64,000 nucleotides of DNA from Methanolinea sp. (GTDB taxonomy: Archaea; Halobacteriota; Methanomicrobia; Methanomicrobiales; Methanospirillaceae), in NCBI GenBank assembly GCA_029907345.1, contig JARYMB010000010.1, positions 1 through 64,000 on the forward strand, read 5' to 3'. The translations under genes were made by a program, and so were the position numbers. Below the pieces are notes generated by a model, which was not told the origin of the DNA, made no database searches, and saw nothing but the letters and a program-made list of their open reading frames with translations. This document shows positions 43,477 through 52,347 of the stretch, one piece after another (position 1 is the stretch's first letter; each line of letters opens with the position of its first letter).

Positions 43477-44939
43477 CGGGGACCCCCCTCCGGGTTGAAA
43501 GCGAGGAGGCGGAGCACGGTCATCTCTTCGATGGCGTACCGCGGACCCTCCCTCCCGAGTCCCGATGCCTTCTCCCCGCCGTACGGCATGTGGTCCACCC
43601 GGAACGTCGGTACGTCATTGACCACGACACCCCCGAACTCTCCCCCGGAAAAGGCCTCCAGGATCCGGTTGATGTCACGGGTAAAAAGCCCCATCTGTAA
43701 CCCATAGGGAGTGGCATTGGCAAGGGCGAGACCCTCGGAAAAGTCGCGGCAGGAACAGATGGCAACGACCGGGGCAAAAACCTCTTCCCGGAAGAGTCTC
43801 ATGCCGGGTGTCACCCCGGAAACGACCGTCGGGTACATCAGCGTCCCGTCGGCACGCCCCCCGGTAACGACTTTTGCACCCTGCGCCTCTGCCTCCCGGA
43901 CCATTCGAAGAGCTTTTTCCACTGCCTCCCTGCTGATCATGGGCCCGACGGTGGTCTCCCCGCGCCGCGGATCGCCGGTGACAAGCCCGCCTGCACCCCG
44001 GCTTATCTCCCGGCACGCCTGATCGTAAACCGCCTCGTGAACGAGGACCCTCTGGACGGAAATGCAGACCTGGCCTGCGTTGGAAAACCCGCCCTGGACG
44101 ATCCGGGATGCGGCGAACGCGACGTCCGCGTCCTCGTGGACGATGACAGGAGCACTTCCCCCGAGCTCGAGAGAGATTCTTTTTCTTCCTGCTTTTTCAC
44201 GGAGAGCCCACCCGACCTCGGCGCTCCCCGTGAACGAGATGAAGGATACGCGGTCGTCCCGGACAAGCCTCTCCGCACGCCCGCCCGGGCAGGGGACGAC
44301 ACTGAGAGCCGGGGCGGGAAACCCGGCGGAAAGGAGCATTTTTCCAAGCAGGAGAGCGGAGACCGGTGTTGCCGTTGCCGGTTTGAGGACGATCGCATTT
44401 CCGGAGGCGACGGCAGGCCCGATCTTGTGGCAGGCAAGGTTCAGGGGGAAGTTGAACGGGACTATCCCCGCCACGACGCCGAGAGGCATGCGCCGCGTTA
44501 TCCCAAACCTCTTCTCGTTGCCGGGTGTCCAGTCGAGGGGAATTACCTCGCCGCCAAGCCGCTTTGCCTCTTCTGCAGATACACGCAGCGTCTCGATGGC
44601 GCGCTGGACCTCTGACCGGGCAAAGGTGATCGTCTTTCCCCCTTCCATGACGAGCACCCGGGCAAGGTTTTCCGATTCCTGCCGGACCAAATCGGAGAGT
44701 TCCATGAGGATGCGGTATCTCTCCGCACTGGAGAGTTCGCGGGTCTGGGAAAAACCCCGGACTGCCGATGCAACGGCATCGTCGATATCCTTTTCATGTG
44801 CCTCGTGCACGCGTGCAAAGGGCTCTCCCGTGAAAGGGAACCGGACGGTCCTGACATCCCCTGTGAACCGCTCTTCTCCGCCGACGATGCACCCATGGCA
44901 GGGGAGTCCCGGCTCCTCCCTGTTCCCCGTGCTTTCCAT
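43473..44939 (-). CDS. Aldehyde dehydrogenase family protein (CofA-like candidate)
   Basis: This 488-residue NAD(P)-dependent aldehyde dehydrogenase has PFNFPLNLACHKIGPA, the Lys in AIVLKPATATP, the nucleotide-binding SFTGSAEVG, the catalytic Glu in SLELGGSAP and the catalytic Cys in NAGQVCISVQR. Methanogens use a lactaldehyde dehydrogenase of this family (CofA) to make lactate for coenzyme F420; the length and sequence style fit, but the substrate is inferred. ATG 44954 is an alternative start. A TATA-like CTATAAAAAG near 45024-45032 lies upstream. Confidence 0.86.
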   Translation of the reverse strand: MESTGNREEPGLPCHGCIVGGEERFTGDVRTVRFPFTGEPFARVHEAHEKDIDDAVASAVRGFSQTRELSSAERYRILMELSDLVRQESENLARVLVMEGGKTITFARSEVQRAIETLRVSAEEAKRLGGEVIPLDWTPGNEKRFGITRRMPLGVVAGIVPFNFPLNLACHKIGPAVASGNAIVLKPATATPVSALLLGKMLLSAGFPAPALSVVPCPGGRAERLVRDDRVSFISFTGSAEVGWALREKAGRKRISLELGGSAPVIVHEDADVAFAASRIVQGGFSNAGQVCISVQRVLVHEAVYDQACREISRGAGGLVTGDPRRGETTVGPMISREAVEKALRMVREAEAQGAKVVTGGRADGTLMYPTVVSGVTPGMRLFREEVFAPVVAICSCRDFSEGLALANATPYGLQMGLFTRDINRILEAFSGGEFGGVVVNDVPTFRVDHMPYGGEKASGLGREGPRYAIEEMTVLRLLAFNPEGGPR

Positions 44940-45115
44940 AGATGAGGATTTCATCCGGCCGGCATTAATGGTCTTTTCGGTGCGCCACGGGACCTGTCGC
45001 AAAACCCGGAAGAAACGAGGGGCTTTTTATAGACTGCTGTCCCATGTATATCTTCGTGGTGGAATAATTCCATGACAGATCGTTTTATTCCCTGAAAGGA
45101 CGTGCACTGTCAATC

Positions 45116-45157
45116 CCCGCGGGTCCCCGGCCCGTGATGCCGGCTGTTACCCGCGGG
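45116..45157 (+). promoter_or_regulatory. Two-tier hairpin in the upstream region of ileS
   Basis: CCCGCGGGT (45116-45124) pairs exactly with ACCCGCGGG (45149-45157). Inside, CCGGC (45127-45131) pairs with GCCGG (45139-45143). Further on, 45221-45255 can form another G+C stem, followed by GGGTTTTTTGGG at 45261-45272 just before the ileS ATG at 45283. The 343-base space between the divergent ALDH and ileS genes otherwise holds only the ALDH promoter and no gene. An attenuator-like leader is an inference. Confidence 0.4.
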
Positions 45158-45282
45158 AAAACCGATGTATTTTGCGAGTTACTTCCTGCCCGTCACCCCG
45201 CGTGGTACACCGGGGGAAGGGACACCATCCCGGGACGCGTCCTGTTCCCGGGGTGCAGCCGGGTTTTTTGGGGGTCTGATCC

Positions 45283-48200
45283 ATGAAGGAGGAAAAGAGC
45301 AGTTACCAGGCAGGCGAGATCGAGGAGGCCGTCCAGGCCTTCTGGACGGAGGAAAACATATTCAGACGGGTCGAAGAGATGCGCAAAGGCGGCGAAGACT
45401 TTTTCTTCGTCGACGGCCCCCCCTACACGACCGGGCACATCCACCTGGGGACGGCCTGGAACAAGATCATCAAGGACTGCATCCTCCGGTACCACCGGAT
45501 GTGCGGCAGGAACGTGATCGCGCGGGCAGGCTACGACATGCACGGGCTTCCCATCGAGGTGAGGGTCGAGCAGAAGCTCGGGTTTTCCTCGAAGAAGGAT
45601 ATCGAGCGCTTCGGGATCGGAAAATTCATCGAGCAGTGCAGGGAATTTGCCGCAACGAACAAGGACGTCATGAGCAGGCAGTTCCTCCGCCTCGGGGCAT
45701 GGCTCGACTTCGATGACCCTTACCAGACGATGCACCCCGGCTACATCGAAGCGGCGTGGTGGACCCTCCGGAGGGCAAACGAGGAAGGGATGCTCGAGCG
45801 GGGTTTCCGCGTCGTCAACTGGTGTCCCCGGTGTGCCACTGCGATTGCCGATGCCGAGGTCGAGTACTGGGACGAGACTGATCCCTCCATCTTCGTCAAG
45901 TTCCCGGTCGGGGACAGGGAGAACGAGTACATCGTGATATGGACAACGACGCCATGGACGCTGCCTGCCAACGTCGCAGTCGCGGTAAACCCGGAATTCC
46001 TGTATGCACGGGTCGAAGCCACGAAGGGCGGAAGAAAGGAGATCCTCTGGATGGCGGAGGGACTCATCGAAAACGTCCTGAAGAAAGGGAGGTACCAGGA
46101 CTATACCGTCTTGTCGACATGCAGGGGAACGGACATGCAGGCTCTCTCGTACACGTCTCCCCTCAGTGACCAGGTCCCGGTCCAGGGACGGATCCGGCAC
46201 CGTGTCGTTCCCGCCGATTTCGTTGCGCCCGAGAATACCGGGATCGTGCACATCGCGCCCGGGCACGGGTGGGACGACTACGTGCTCGGGTGCCGCGAGG
46301 GACTCGAGATCCTCTGCCCGGTCGACATCCACGGACGTTTCACCGGGCAGGGGGGCAAGTACGCGAACCTCTTTGTCAAGGAGGCGGACCCCGTGATCAT
46401 GGAGGACCTCGGTTTCCACCTGCTCGCGCACGAGAGCGTTGTCCACCGGTACGGGCACTGCTGGCGCTGCAAGACCCCCATCATCTTCAGGGCAACGGAA
46501 CAGTGGTTCCTTAAGGCATCCCAGATCCGGGACCGGATGCTCGAAGAGGTCGCGAAGGTGACCTGGTACCCGGACTGGGCCGGGAGCGCACGGTTCCACG
46601 ACTGGATCAAGGAGGCCCGCGACTGGTGCATCTCGCGGCAGAGGTACTGGGGTATCCCGATACCGATATGGACCTGCGGATCGTGCGGGACGTACCGGGT
46701 GATCGGGACATTCCGGGAACTGGAAGAGGCAAGCGGGGCTGCGGTCACCGATCCGCACCGCCCGTGGGTCGACCAGGTGGAGATCCCCTGTTCCTGCGGC
46801 GGGGTGATGCGCCGCGTGGAAGACATCTTCGATGTCTGGTTCGACTCTGCCGTTGCCTCGTGGGCGACCCTCGGGTTCCCGGGCAGGAAGGACGATTTCG
46901 AGCGCCTGTGGCCGGCGGACTTCATCACGGAGGGGCAGGACCAGACGAGGGGCTGGTTCTACAGCCAGCTCGGGGCAGGCGTGATCGCGTTCGGGAGGGC
47001 CCCCTACAGGAGCGTCCTCATGCATGGTTTTGCGCTCGATGCAGAGGGACGGAAGATGAGCAAGAGCCTCGGCAACGTCGTCACACCCGAGGAGGTCATC
47101 AGGACACAGGGAGCAGACGTCCTCCGCCTCTACGTCCTTTCGCAGAATGCGCCGTGGGACGACCTCCGGTTCAACTGGGAGGGCGTCAGGAACACCGCAC
47201 GGGCCGTCAACATCCTCTGGAACGTGTACCGGTTCCCCATCCCCTACATGATCCTGGACAGGTTTGAACCTTTGTCAGAGGACGGGGCCTGGGAGGGGAC
47301 GTTCGTAAAGGAGAACTTTTCTTCCCTGGAGCCCGTGGACCGGTGGATCGTCTCGAGGGTCAACAACCTTGCAGCCGGGGTGACCGCCGAGATCTCCTCG
47401 TGCAACCTCCACCGGGCCTCGCGTGCCATCGTCCAGTTCGTCCTCGAGGACCTCTCGCGGTGGTACGTCCAGCTGGTCCGCGAGAGGATGTGGCTCGAGG
47501 GAGAATCCCCGCAAAAGACCGCTGCGTACGAGACGATGTACTACGTGATGCGAATCCTCCTCGCCCTAGCGGCGCCCTTCGTCCCCCACGTCACCGAGGC
47601 GATGTACCGGAACCTGAAGCTTCCCAGGGACCCCCAGAGCGTCCACATGCTCTCCTGGCAGAAGGGGGACCCCGCACTCGTCGACCGGAAGCTCGAGGAG
47701 ATGATGGAGACCGTCCGGTCCTTTGACGAGGCACAGGCGAATGCACGGCAGGCAGGGAAACGGAAACTCCGCTGGCCCGTGAAGGAATGCGTCGTTGTCA
47801 CTGACAATCCCGATATCGCCGGGGCCATCAGGGCACTTGCCCCCATCTGCCGGGAGAGGGCAAACGCCCGCGAAGTCCGCGCCGTCCTCGGCCGCTGGGA
47901 CAAGATCGGGTGGAGGGCCGAGCCTGTCATGAAGGCGCTCGGGCCCGCCTTTGGGAAGAAAGCCCCGCGTGTGCGCGATCTCATCCTCGCGGCGGACGGA
48001 AATGCCATGAAGGCAGCCCACGAATCCGGCGGAGTCTTTGTCCTTGCCGATGAGAGCGGGAGTTACGAGATTACACCCGGGCAGGTCACGTTTGTCGAGC
48101 AGCTGCCCGAGGGTGTCTGTTCCGCACCGATGCAGGGAGCAACAGTGTACGTTGACACCACGCTTTCCCCGGACCTCGAGGCAGAGGGTTACGCCCGCGA

Positions 48201-48468
48201 GATCATCCGGAGGTTCCAGGAGATGCGGCGGCAGCTGGACCTCCGGGTCGAGGACTTCGTCCGTGCAACGGCCCGCATCCCCGACGGGAGGATCTGCAGG
48301 ATGGTTGAAGGGACATGGAAGAAGGGGATCATGGACGAGATCAGGGCCGTTTCCCTGGATTTCCAATGCGACCAGTCCCCGGCGGAAAAGGACGCGGATC
48401 TCGCGCGGGACTGGGACGTCGAGGGGGTCCCCATGACCCTCTCGCTCTCACGGGCTGCGCAGGATTGA
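45283..48468 (+). CDS. ileS: Isoleucyl-tRNA synthetase
   Basis: This 1061-residue class I synthetase charges tRNA-Ile. It shows the HIGH-type motif GHIHLGTAWN at 51-60, the editing CP1 insertion (WTTTPWTLPANVAVAV and the HIAPGHGWDDYVLG region), zinc-binding Cys pairs near CWRCK and CGSCG, and KMSKS at 591-595 (RKMSKSLGN). The C-terminal anticodon-binding domain is of archaeal/eukaryotic type. Its last 21 bases overlap the convergent thg1 gene. A structured leader may precede it. Confidence 0.96.
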   Translation: MKEEKSSYQAGEIEEAVQAFWTEENIFRRVEEMRKGGEDFFFVDGPPYTTGHIHLGTAWNKIIKDCILRYHRMCGRNVIARAGYDMHGLPIEVRVEQKLGFSSKKDIERFGIGKFIEQCREFAATNKDVMSRQFLRLGAWLDFDDPYQTMHPGYIEAAWWTLRRANEEGMLERGFRVVNWCPRCATAIADAEVEYWDETDPSIFVKFPVGDRENEYIVIWTTTPWTLPANVAVAVNPEFLYARVEATKGGRKEILWMAEGLIENVLKKGRYQDYTVLSTCRGTDMQALSYTSPLSDQVPVQGRIRHRVVPADFVAPENTGIVHIAPGHGWDDYVLGCREGLEILCPVDIHGRFTGQGGKYANLFVKEADPVIMEDLGFHLLAHESVVHRYGHCWRCKTPIIFRATEQWFLKASQIRDRMLEEVAKVTWYPDWAGSARFHDWIKEARDWCISRQRYWGIPIPIWTCGSCGTYRVIGTFRELEEASGAAVTDPHRPWVDQVEIPCSCGGVMRRVEDIFDVWFDSAVASWATLGFPGRKDDFERLWPADFITEGQDQTRGWFYSQLGAGVIAFGRAPYRSVLMHGFALDAEGRKMSKSLGNVVTPEEVIRTQGADVLRLYVLSQNAPWDDLRFNWEGVRNTARAVNILWNVYRFPIPYMILDRFEPLSEDGAWEGTFVKENFSSLEPVDRWIVSRVNNLAAGVTAEISSCNLHRASRAIVQFVLEDLSRWYVQLVRERMWLEGESPQKTAAYETMYYVMRILLALAAPFVPHVTEAMYRNLKLPRDPQSVHMLSWQKGDPALVDRKLEEMMETVRSFDEAQANARQAGKRKLRWPVKECVVVTDNPDIAGAIRALAPICRERANAREVRAVLGRWDKIGWRAEPVMKALGPAFGKKAPRVRDLILAADGNAMKAAHESGGVFVLADESGSYEITPGQVTFVEQLPEGVCSAPMQGATVYVDTTLSPDLEAEGYAREIIRRFQEMRRQLDLRVEDFVRATARIPDGRICRMVEGTWKKGIMDEIRAVSLDFQCDQSPAEKDADLARDWDVEGVPMTLSLSRAAQD

Positions 48469-49179
48469 AGAGAGGAGGGCACGCCCTTCCGGCGAGGCAA
48501 AGACGGGAAGGTTCCGGTCCGTGACGACCTCGCTCCGGTAGCTCTCCTCGACCTTCCCGGCACGGGGGTTGAAACCTTTTACCTTCCGTTCCTTTTTCCT
48601 GACGAGGATGCCCCTTCGCTGCCATGCCGGTGTCTCCGCAAGGTTGACGCCGCGGGAGAAGGCAACCTCGTGCATTTCGCGGGCCGGTTTCCCCTTGAGG
48701 AAGGCCGCAGCTTCTTTCCTGGTCATACCCTCCCTGACCAGGAGATACTGGCAGTACGCGTTCATGTGGTTCCGCCATGCCTCGCCCTGCCTGTGGATAA
48801 GGTACTCGGGGGCCACCTCGGGTGTGACATGGATGATCCGGGCATCGAAGGACACGGGTTCGGTGCTCTTCATCGCGATCGTGAGGGCACTCGCCGCGAA
48901 AGATGCCGTCACGGAGTCGAGCTTTTCCACGCGCCCGTTGAAGGGAAGCCGCGGGAAGTAGAGGTTGATCTCGTCGGAGAACGTGAAGGCAAGGTCGGGA
49001 GAAAGACCGCTCTGCGTGATGAGACATTCCCCGACGCGTGCCATTGCACTGGCAAACCTCTCGTCGAAGGGGCGCTCCAGTGCCCAGGACTCTGCGAACC
49101 GGTGGAAACTCCGGCCGTCCAGCCTGATGAAGAGCGGCGGGAGTGCCACGAGGTTGCTGTAGAGTTCACGGTGTCGCAT
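48448..49179 (-). CDS. thg1: tRNA(His) guanylyltransferase-like protein (Thg1)
   Basis: This 243-residue protein is of the Thg1 family, which adds nucleotides in the 3'-to-5' direction. Archaeal members repair tRNA 5' ends or add G-1 to tRNA-His. The metal-binding motifs are present: FIRLDGRSFHRF near residue 18 and FTFSDEINLYF near residue 65, followed by AYCQYLLVREGMTRKEAAAFLKG and the C-terminal RKKERKVKGFNPRAG. It is convergent with ileS, overlapping by 21 bases. Confidence 0.92.
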   Translation of the reverse strand: MRHRELYSNLVALPPLFIRLDGRSFHRFAESWALERPFDERFASAMARVGECLITQSGLSPDLAFTFSDEINLYFPRLPFNGRVEKLDSVTASFAASALTIAMKSTEPVSFDARIIHVTPEVAPEYLIHRQGEAWRNHMNAYCQYLLVREGMTRKEAAAFLKGKPAREMHEVAFSRGVNLAETPAWQRRGILVRKKERKVKGFNPRAGKVEESYRSEVVTDRNLPVFASPEGRALLSSILRSP

Positions 49180-49236
49180 AAAAAGGGGGGGAAAAGCGGG
49201 TTTTGCCCGGCGGGAAAAGAGCCATCCCTTCTGCTT

Positions 49237-49524
49237 TTACCGGGGACCCTCTGCCGGGGCACCCGCACCCGTCTTGAATGCACCGGGCAGGTGGCGGATG
49301 ATCACGATGTCCCCGATACTCCTGATGATGCGGAAGGGGATCTTGAGTCCCTTGTAATTCTTGATGTCCACGAGGTCCTGGTTGAGCTTGCCCACGACAA
49401 GGGACTCCATCTTCTTGCCCTCGATGTCCAGGATGACGTCCTCAACCTCACCCACGAAGACACTCTTTTCAGTGTAAATATTCAGTCCAAATAACTCCGT
49501 AATCTGGGTTCTCATCCTAATCAT
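49237..49524 (-). CDS. PRC-barrel domain protein
   Basis: This is a 95-residue protein consisting of one PRC-barrel (RTQITELFGLNIYTEKSVFVG, then DVILDIEGKKMESLVVG and LKIPFRIIRSIGDIVII). Stand-alone PRC-barrel proteins of this size are widespread in methanogens and have been linked to RNA processing or cell division, but no role is demonstrated here. A TATA-like block about 25 bases upstream makes ATG 49524 the likely leaderless start. The last 15 residues are variable. Confidence 0.85.
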   Translation of the reverse strand: MIRMRTQITELFGLNIYTEKSVFVGEVEDVILDIEGKKMESLVVGKLNQDLVDIKNYKGLKIPFRIIRSIGDIVIIRHLPGAFKTGAGAPAEGPR

Positions 49525-49527
49525 GGA

Positions 49528-49556
49528 AGATATATACCATGATAGTTAAAAACATA
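49528..49556. promoter_or_regulatory. Interleaved divergent promoters between PRC-barrel and site-2 protease genes
   Basis: Only 40 bases separate the two starts. GATATATACC (49529-49538) is about 30 bases before the rightward ATG 49565, and GTTAAAAAC (about 49546-49554, read leftward as TTTTTAAC) is about 25 bases before the leftward ATG 49524. Each TATA box therefore lies inside the other promoter, so polymerase binding may be mutually exclusive. Confidence 0.45.
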
Positions 49557-49564
49557 CTCCTTTA

Positions 49565-50698
49565 ATGAACGGGTCTTTCAAAATAGGTTCCATTTTTGGC
49601 ATTCCCATCCTGATCCACTGGACCTTTCTGATTATAATCCCGGTGTTTGCGTGGATAATCGGAACCCAAATCCTGCTCACCGTCGACCTGCTCTCGAATA
49701 CATTCGGAGTCCCGATCGACACGACGTACCTCCTGCCGGGGTTGAACCCGTACATCCTCGGCGCTTTCGTCGCACTCGGCCTCTTTGCCGGAGTCCTTCT
49801 CCACGAGATCGCGCACTGCATCGTTGCAAAGAGGAAGGGAGTGCCTATCCACAGTATCACGCTCCTCGTCTTCGGGGGAGTCTCTTCCATGGAGGACAGC
49901 TCTCCCGATCCCCGCGTCGAGCTCCCGATGGCGCTCGTTGGTCCCCTGACGAGCCTCGTCATCGGTCTTTCCTTCATCACCCTCATGTATGCCGTCATTG
50001 CGGCCGGATTTACCGGGCCCCTCTCCGGCCTGCTGGTCTTTGCGTTCTCGTACCTGGGGCTGCTGAACGTTTTCCTGTTCGCGTTCAACCTCCTGCCTGC
50101 ATTCCCGATGGACGGCGGGCGCGTGCTCCGGGCATACCTCGCGACACGGATGCCCCTTCCCGACGCGACGAGGATTGCAGCGGACGTGGGGAAGGCGTTT
50201 GCGGTCATCTTCGGGATCGTGGGGGTCCTGCTCTTTTCTCCCATCCTGATCCTAATCGCGTTTTTCATCTACATCGGTGCGACGCAGGAATCGACCGCCA
50301 TCAGGTATTCATTCCTCCTCAAGGACGTCACCGTGGGCGATATCATGGCAAGCCCCGTGATGACGGTCTCCCCCCGGACTCCCGTGCGGGAGGTGATCGA
50401 CCTCATGTACGCAACAAAGCACCTTGGTTTTCCCGTGGCCGAGAGGGGGCAGCTCGTTGGCATGGTCACCCTTGCCGACCTCCACAGGGTCAGCCCCGTT
50501 GACCGTGAGGCAATGCAGGTCCGGGACATCATGACGCGGGATGTCATCACGCTCTCCCCGTCGGCGCCGGTCATCGATGCCCTGCGGACGATGTCCCTAA
50601 GAAACATCGGGCGCATCCCCGTCACGGTCAACGACCAGCTGGTCGGGATCGTGACAAAGACAGACATCCTCAAGGTCATCGAGTTACGGGAGATCTAG
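49565..50698 (+). CDS. Site-2 protease family membrane metalloprotease with CBS pair
   Basis: This 377-residue protein has about six transmembrane segments carrying the M50 zinc motif HEIAH at 80-84 and a second motif LPAFPMDGGRVLRA with the metal-binding Asp. Two CBS domains (about 255-375, each with VGDIMASPVMTVSP or VRDIMTRDVITLSP) follow. Proteases of this type cleave substrates within the membrane, and the CBS module may regulate gating. The terminal CTAG holds the stop codons of this gene and the convergent radical SAM gene. Confidence 0.92.
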   Translation: MNGSFKIGSIFGIPILIHWTFLIIIPVFAWIIGTQILLTVDLLSNTFGVPIDTTYLLPGLNPYILGAFVALGLFAGVLLHEIAHCIVAKRKGVPIHSITLLVFGGVSSMEDSSPDPRVELPMALVGPLTSLVIGLSFITLMYAVIAAGFTGPLSGLLVFAFSYLGLLNVFLFAFNLLPAFPMDGGRVLRAYLATRMPLPDATRIAADVGKAFAVIFGIVGVLLFSPILILIAFFIYIGATQESTAIRYSFLLKDVTVGDIMASPVMTVSPRTPVREVIDLMYATKHLGFPVAERGQLVGMVTLADLHRVSPVDREAMQVRDIMTRDVITLSPSAPVIDALRTMSLRNIGRIPVTVNDQLVGIVTKTDILKVIELREI

Positions 50699-52347
50699 GA
50701 GAACGAAAAGAGGTGCTCGAGGGAAAGCGGCCCGGCAACTGCCCTCAGTCCCTCGATGTCGCGAAAGGGCCTGGCCCCGGCTATCCGGGCGGCACGCTGT
50801 TTTCCGACCCCCGGTATCCACGAGAGTGCCCGGACGGGCAGGGTGTTGATAGCGATCGGGACGGGAAGGGCCGAAACGGATCGCATGCCGTGGTCAACCA
50901 CCACGGCGTCGAGCACAGAGAGCGGCGGCAGCCGGAGGGGTATGCCGGCGAGGATGGGGTACGACCCCATCTGGCGGCCGAACGAAGGCACTCCCTCCTC
51001 CTCGATGACAATCCTCCGGAGGATTGTTCCGACCGGAAAAACCCTCTGCAGCATCGGGAGGTCGAATTTTTCGCGGACGCGGGCCTTGAAGGAGGCAAAG
51101 AGCGACCTGTGCGCACCGAGCGTGTTCTCGGTATACGCCCGCGTCCCCTCAAACGGCATCAGCTGCCTGATGTTGACCCTCCGTACCAGCAGGCCGGAAG
51201 CAAGGACGCGGTCGAGGAAACGGAGGTTCTCACTGTACGTCCGTGCAGTCTCCCCCGCGAGCCCGGCAACGAAGTTGAGGCCGGGGAGCAGGTGGGGGAT
51301 GCCCTCTTCCCTGTGCCCCCCGGCCTCGTTCACGATGCGGATCGCGAAAAAGACCTGGTCGGGCTGGGCCTTGAGGTTGTTGCGCTCGATGACGACAGGG
51401 TCCGCGGTCTCCATGCCGAATGCAGCAACGTCCCCGGGAGTGTGGTGAGAAACGATGACATCGAGTGCAGCACGGCTCGCGTCCGGGTGGCGGGCGATCG
51501 TTCCCGGGTTGACGTTGTCGATATGGAGGGTCTCGAGGGCCGGAGCGGCCCTGCGCACGCACGAAAAGAGGTCCTCGATCTTTTCGGGGACCGGAGACGG
51601 GAACTCCAGGGACGGCGATGCACCGTACACGAGGAGGTCGGGCTGGCGGCCGAGGCGGAAGTGCCTCGCACCGGCGCGTGAGAGGGCCCCGATCTCGCAG
51701 GCTATCCCTTCGACCGTCCGGAAGACGGGTGGGCCGTAGAAGGGTTCCGTGCAGAACGAGCACCCGCCCGAGTGGTACCGCGGGCACCCCCGGGCGGTCT
51801 CGATCTCGCACATTACCCAGGGAAAGCGGGGGTGCTTCCTGATGATTTCTGCCCCGGACACGCTCCAGGGGTCTTCCCTCCGGTAATCGAAAATCCCCAC
51901 GGGCTCTTTACCGGAGAGGTAACTGTCAAGCGCAGATGCAGGGGAACCCGAAAGAACTGCATCGAACCCCGGGACGGTCCCTTTCTGCGCCTTCCTCCCG
52001 CCTCCCGGCGAGTACCCGAAGGATATCGGCCCTGCAAGCACTTTCCTGGGCGCAGAGAGGGCCGCTCCGATCTGGTGGATCTCGGTGAGGGTCGCGGGTG
52101 TCCCGCCCAGGTACTTTCCGGGGACGGTCACGCCTGCAACCATGACCACGAGGGAACTGTCGTTTACTCCGGAGAGTATCGCCGGGTCCTGCCGCACCTG
52201 GTCGATCGTCAGGTATCCGGTATCGAACTCCCACCCGGCGAGCACGCCCGCAAGCGTCCGTATGGACGGGGAGATGTACGGGGAGACGCCGAGGCATGCA
52301 GGTTCGTCCACGTAACCGTCGAGGATGAATGCCGTCTTCTTCTTCAT
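50695..52347 (-). CDS. Radical SAM protein with C-terminal helix-hairpin-helix (COG1031 type)
   Basis: This 550-residue Fe-S oxidoreductase has the cysteine cluster ETARGCPRYHSGGCSFCTEP, spaced C-x7-C-x2-C, as I recall for the uncharacterised archaeal COG1031 group. The TIM-barrel then contains AFGMETADPVVIERNN and GLNFVAGLAGET. The last 60 residues (LSWIPGVGKQRAARIAG) are a helix-hairpin-helix likely to contact nucleic acid. The reaction is unknown; tRNA or DNA modification is suggested by the domain pair. Its start overlaps the mptE stop by four bases. Confidence 0.86.
   Translation of the reverse strand: MKKKTAFILDGYVDEPACLGVSPYISPSIRTLAGVLAGWEFDTGYLTIDQVRQDPAILSGVNDSSLVVMVAGVTVPGKYLGGTPATLTEIHQIGAALSAPRKVLAGPISFGYSPGGGRKAQKGTVPGFDAVLSGSPASALDSYLSGKEPVGIFDYRREDPWSVSGAEIIRKHPRFPWVMCEIETARGCPRYHSGGCSFCTEPFYGPPVFRTVEGIACEIGALSRAGARHFRLGRQPDLLVYGASPSLEFPSPVPEKIEDLFSCVRRAAPALETLHIDNVNPGTIARHPDASRAALDVIVSHHTPGDVAAFGMETADPVVIERNNLKAQPDQVFFAIRIVNEAGGHREEGIPHLLPGLNFVAGLAGETARTYSENLRFLDRVLASGLLVRRVNIRQLMPFEGTRAYTENTLGAHRSLFASFKARVREKFDLPMLQRVFPVGTILRRIVIEEEGVPSFGRQMGSYPILAGIPLRLPPLSVLDAVVVDHGMRSVSALPVPIAINTLPVRALSWIPGVGKQRAARIAGARPFRDIEGLRAVAGPLSLEHLFSFS

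Noticed and set aside
45072-45095. Seven-codon leader peptide upstream of ileS
   Set aside because: It contains only one Ile codon and no run of Ile codons as classical attenuation leaders have, and archaeal evidence for such control is lacking.
45193-47025. 610-codon frame antisense to ileS
   Set aside because: It is a mirror of ileS codons with unstructured Pro/Arg/Val-rich sequence, whereas the plus strand has the HIGH and KMSKS motifs.
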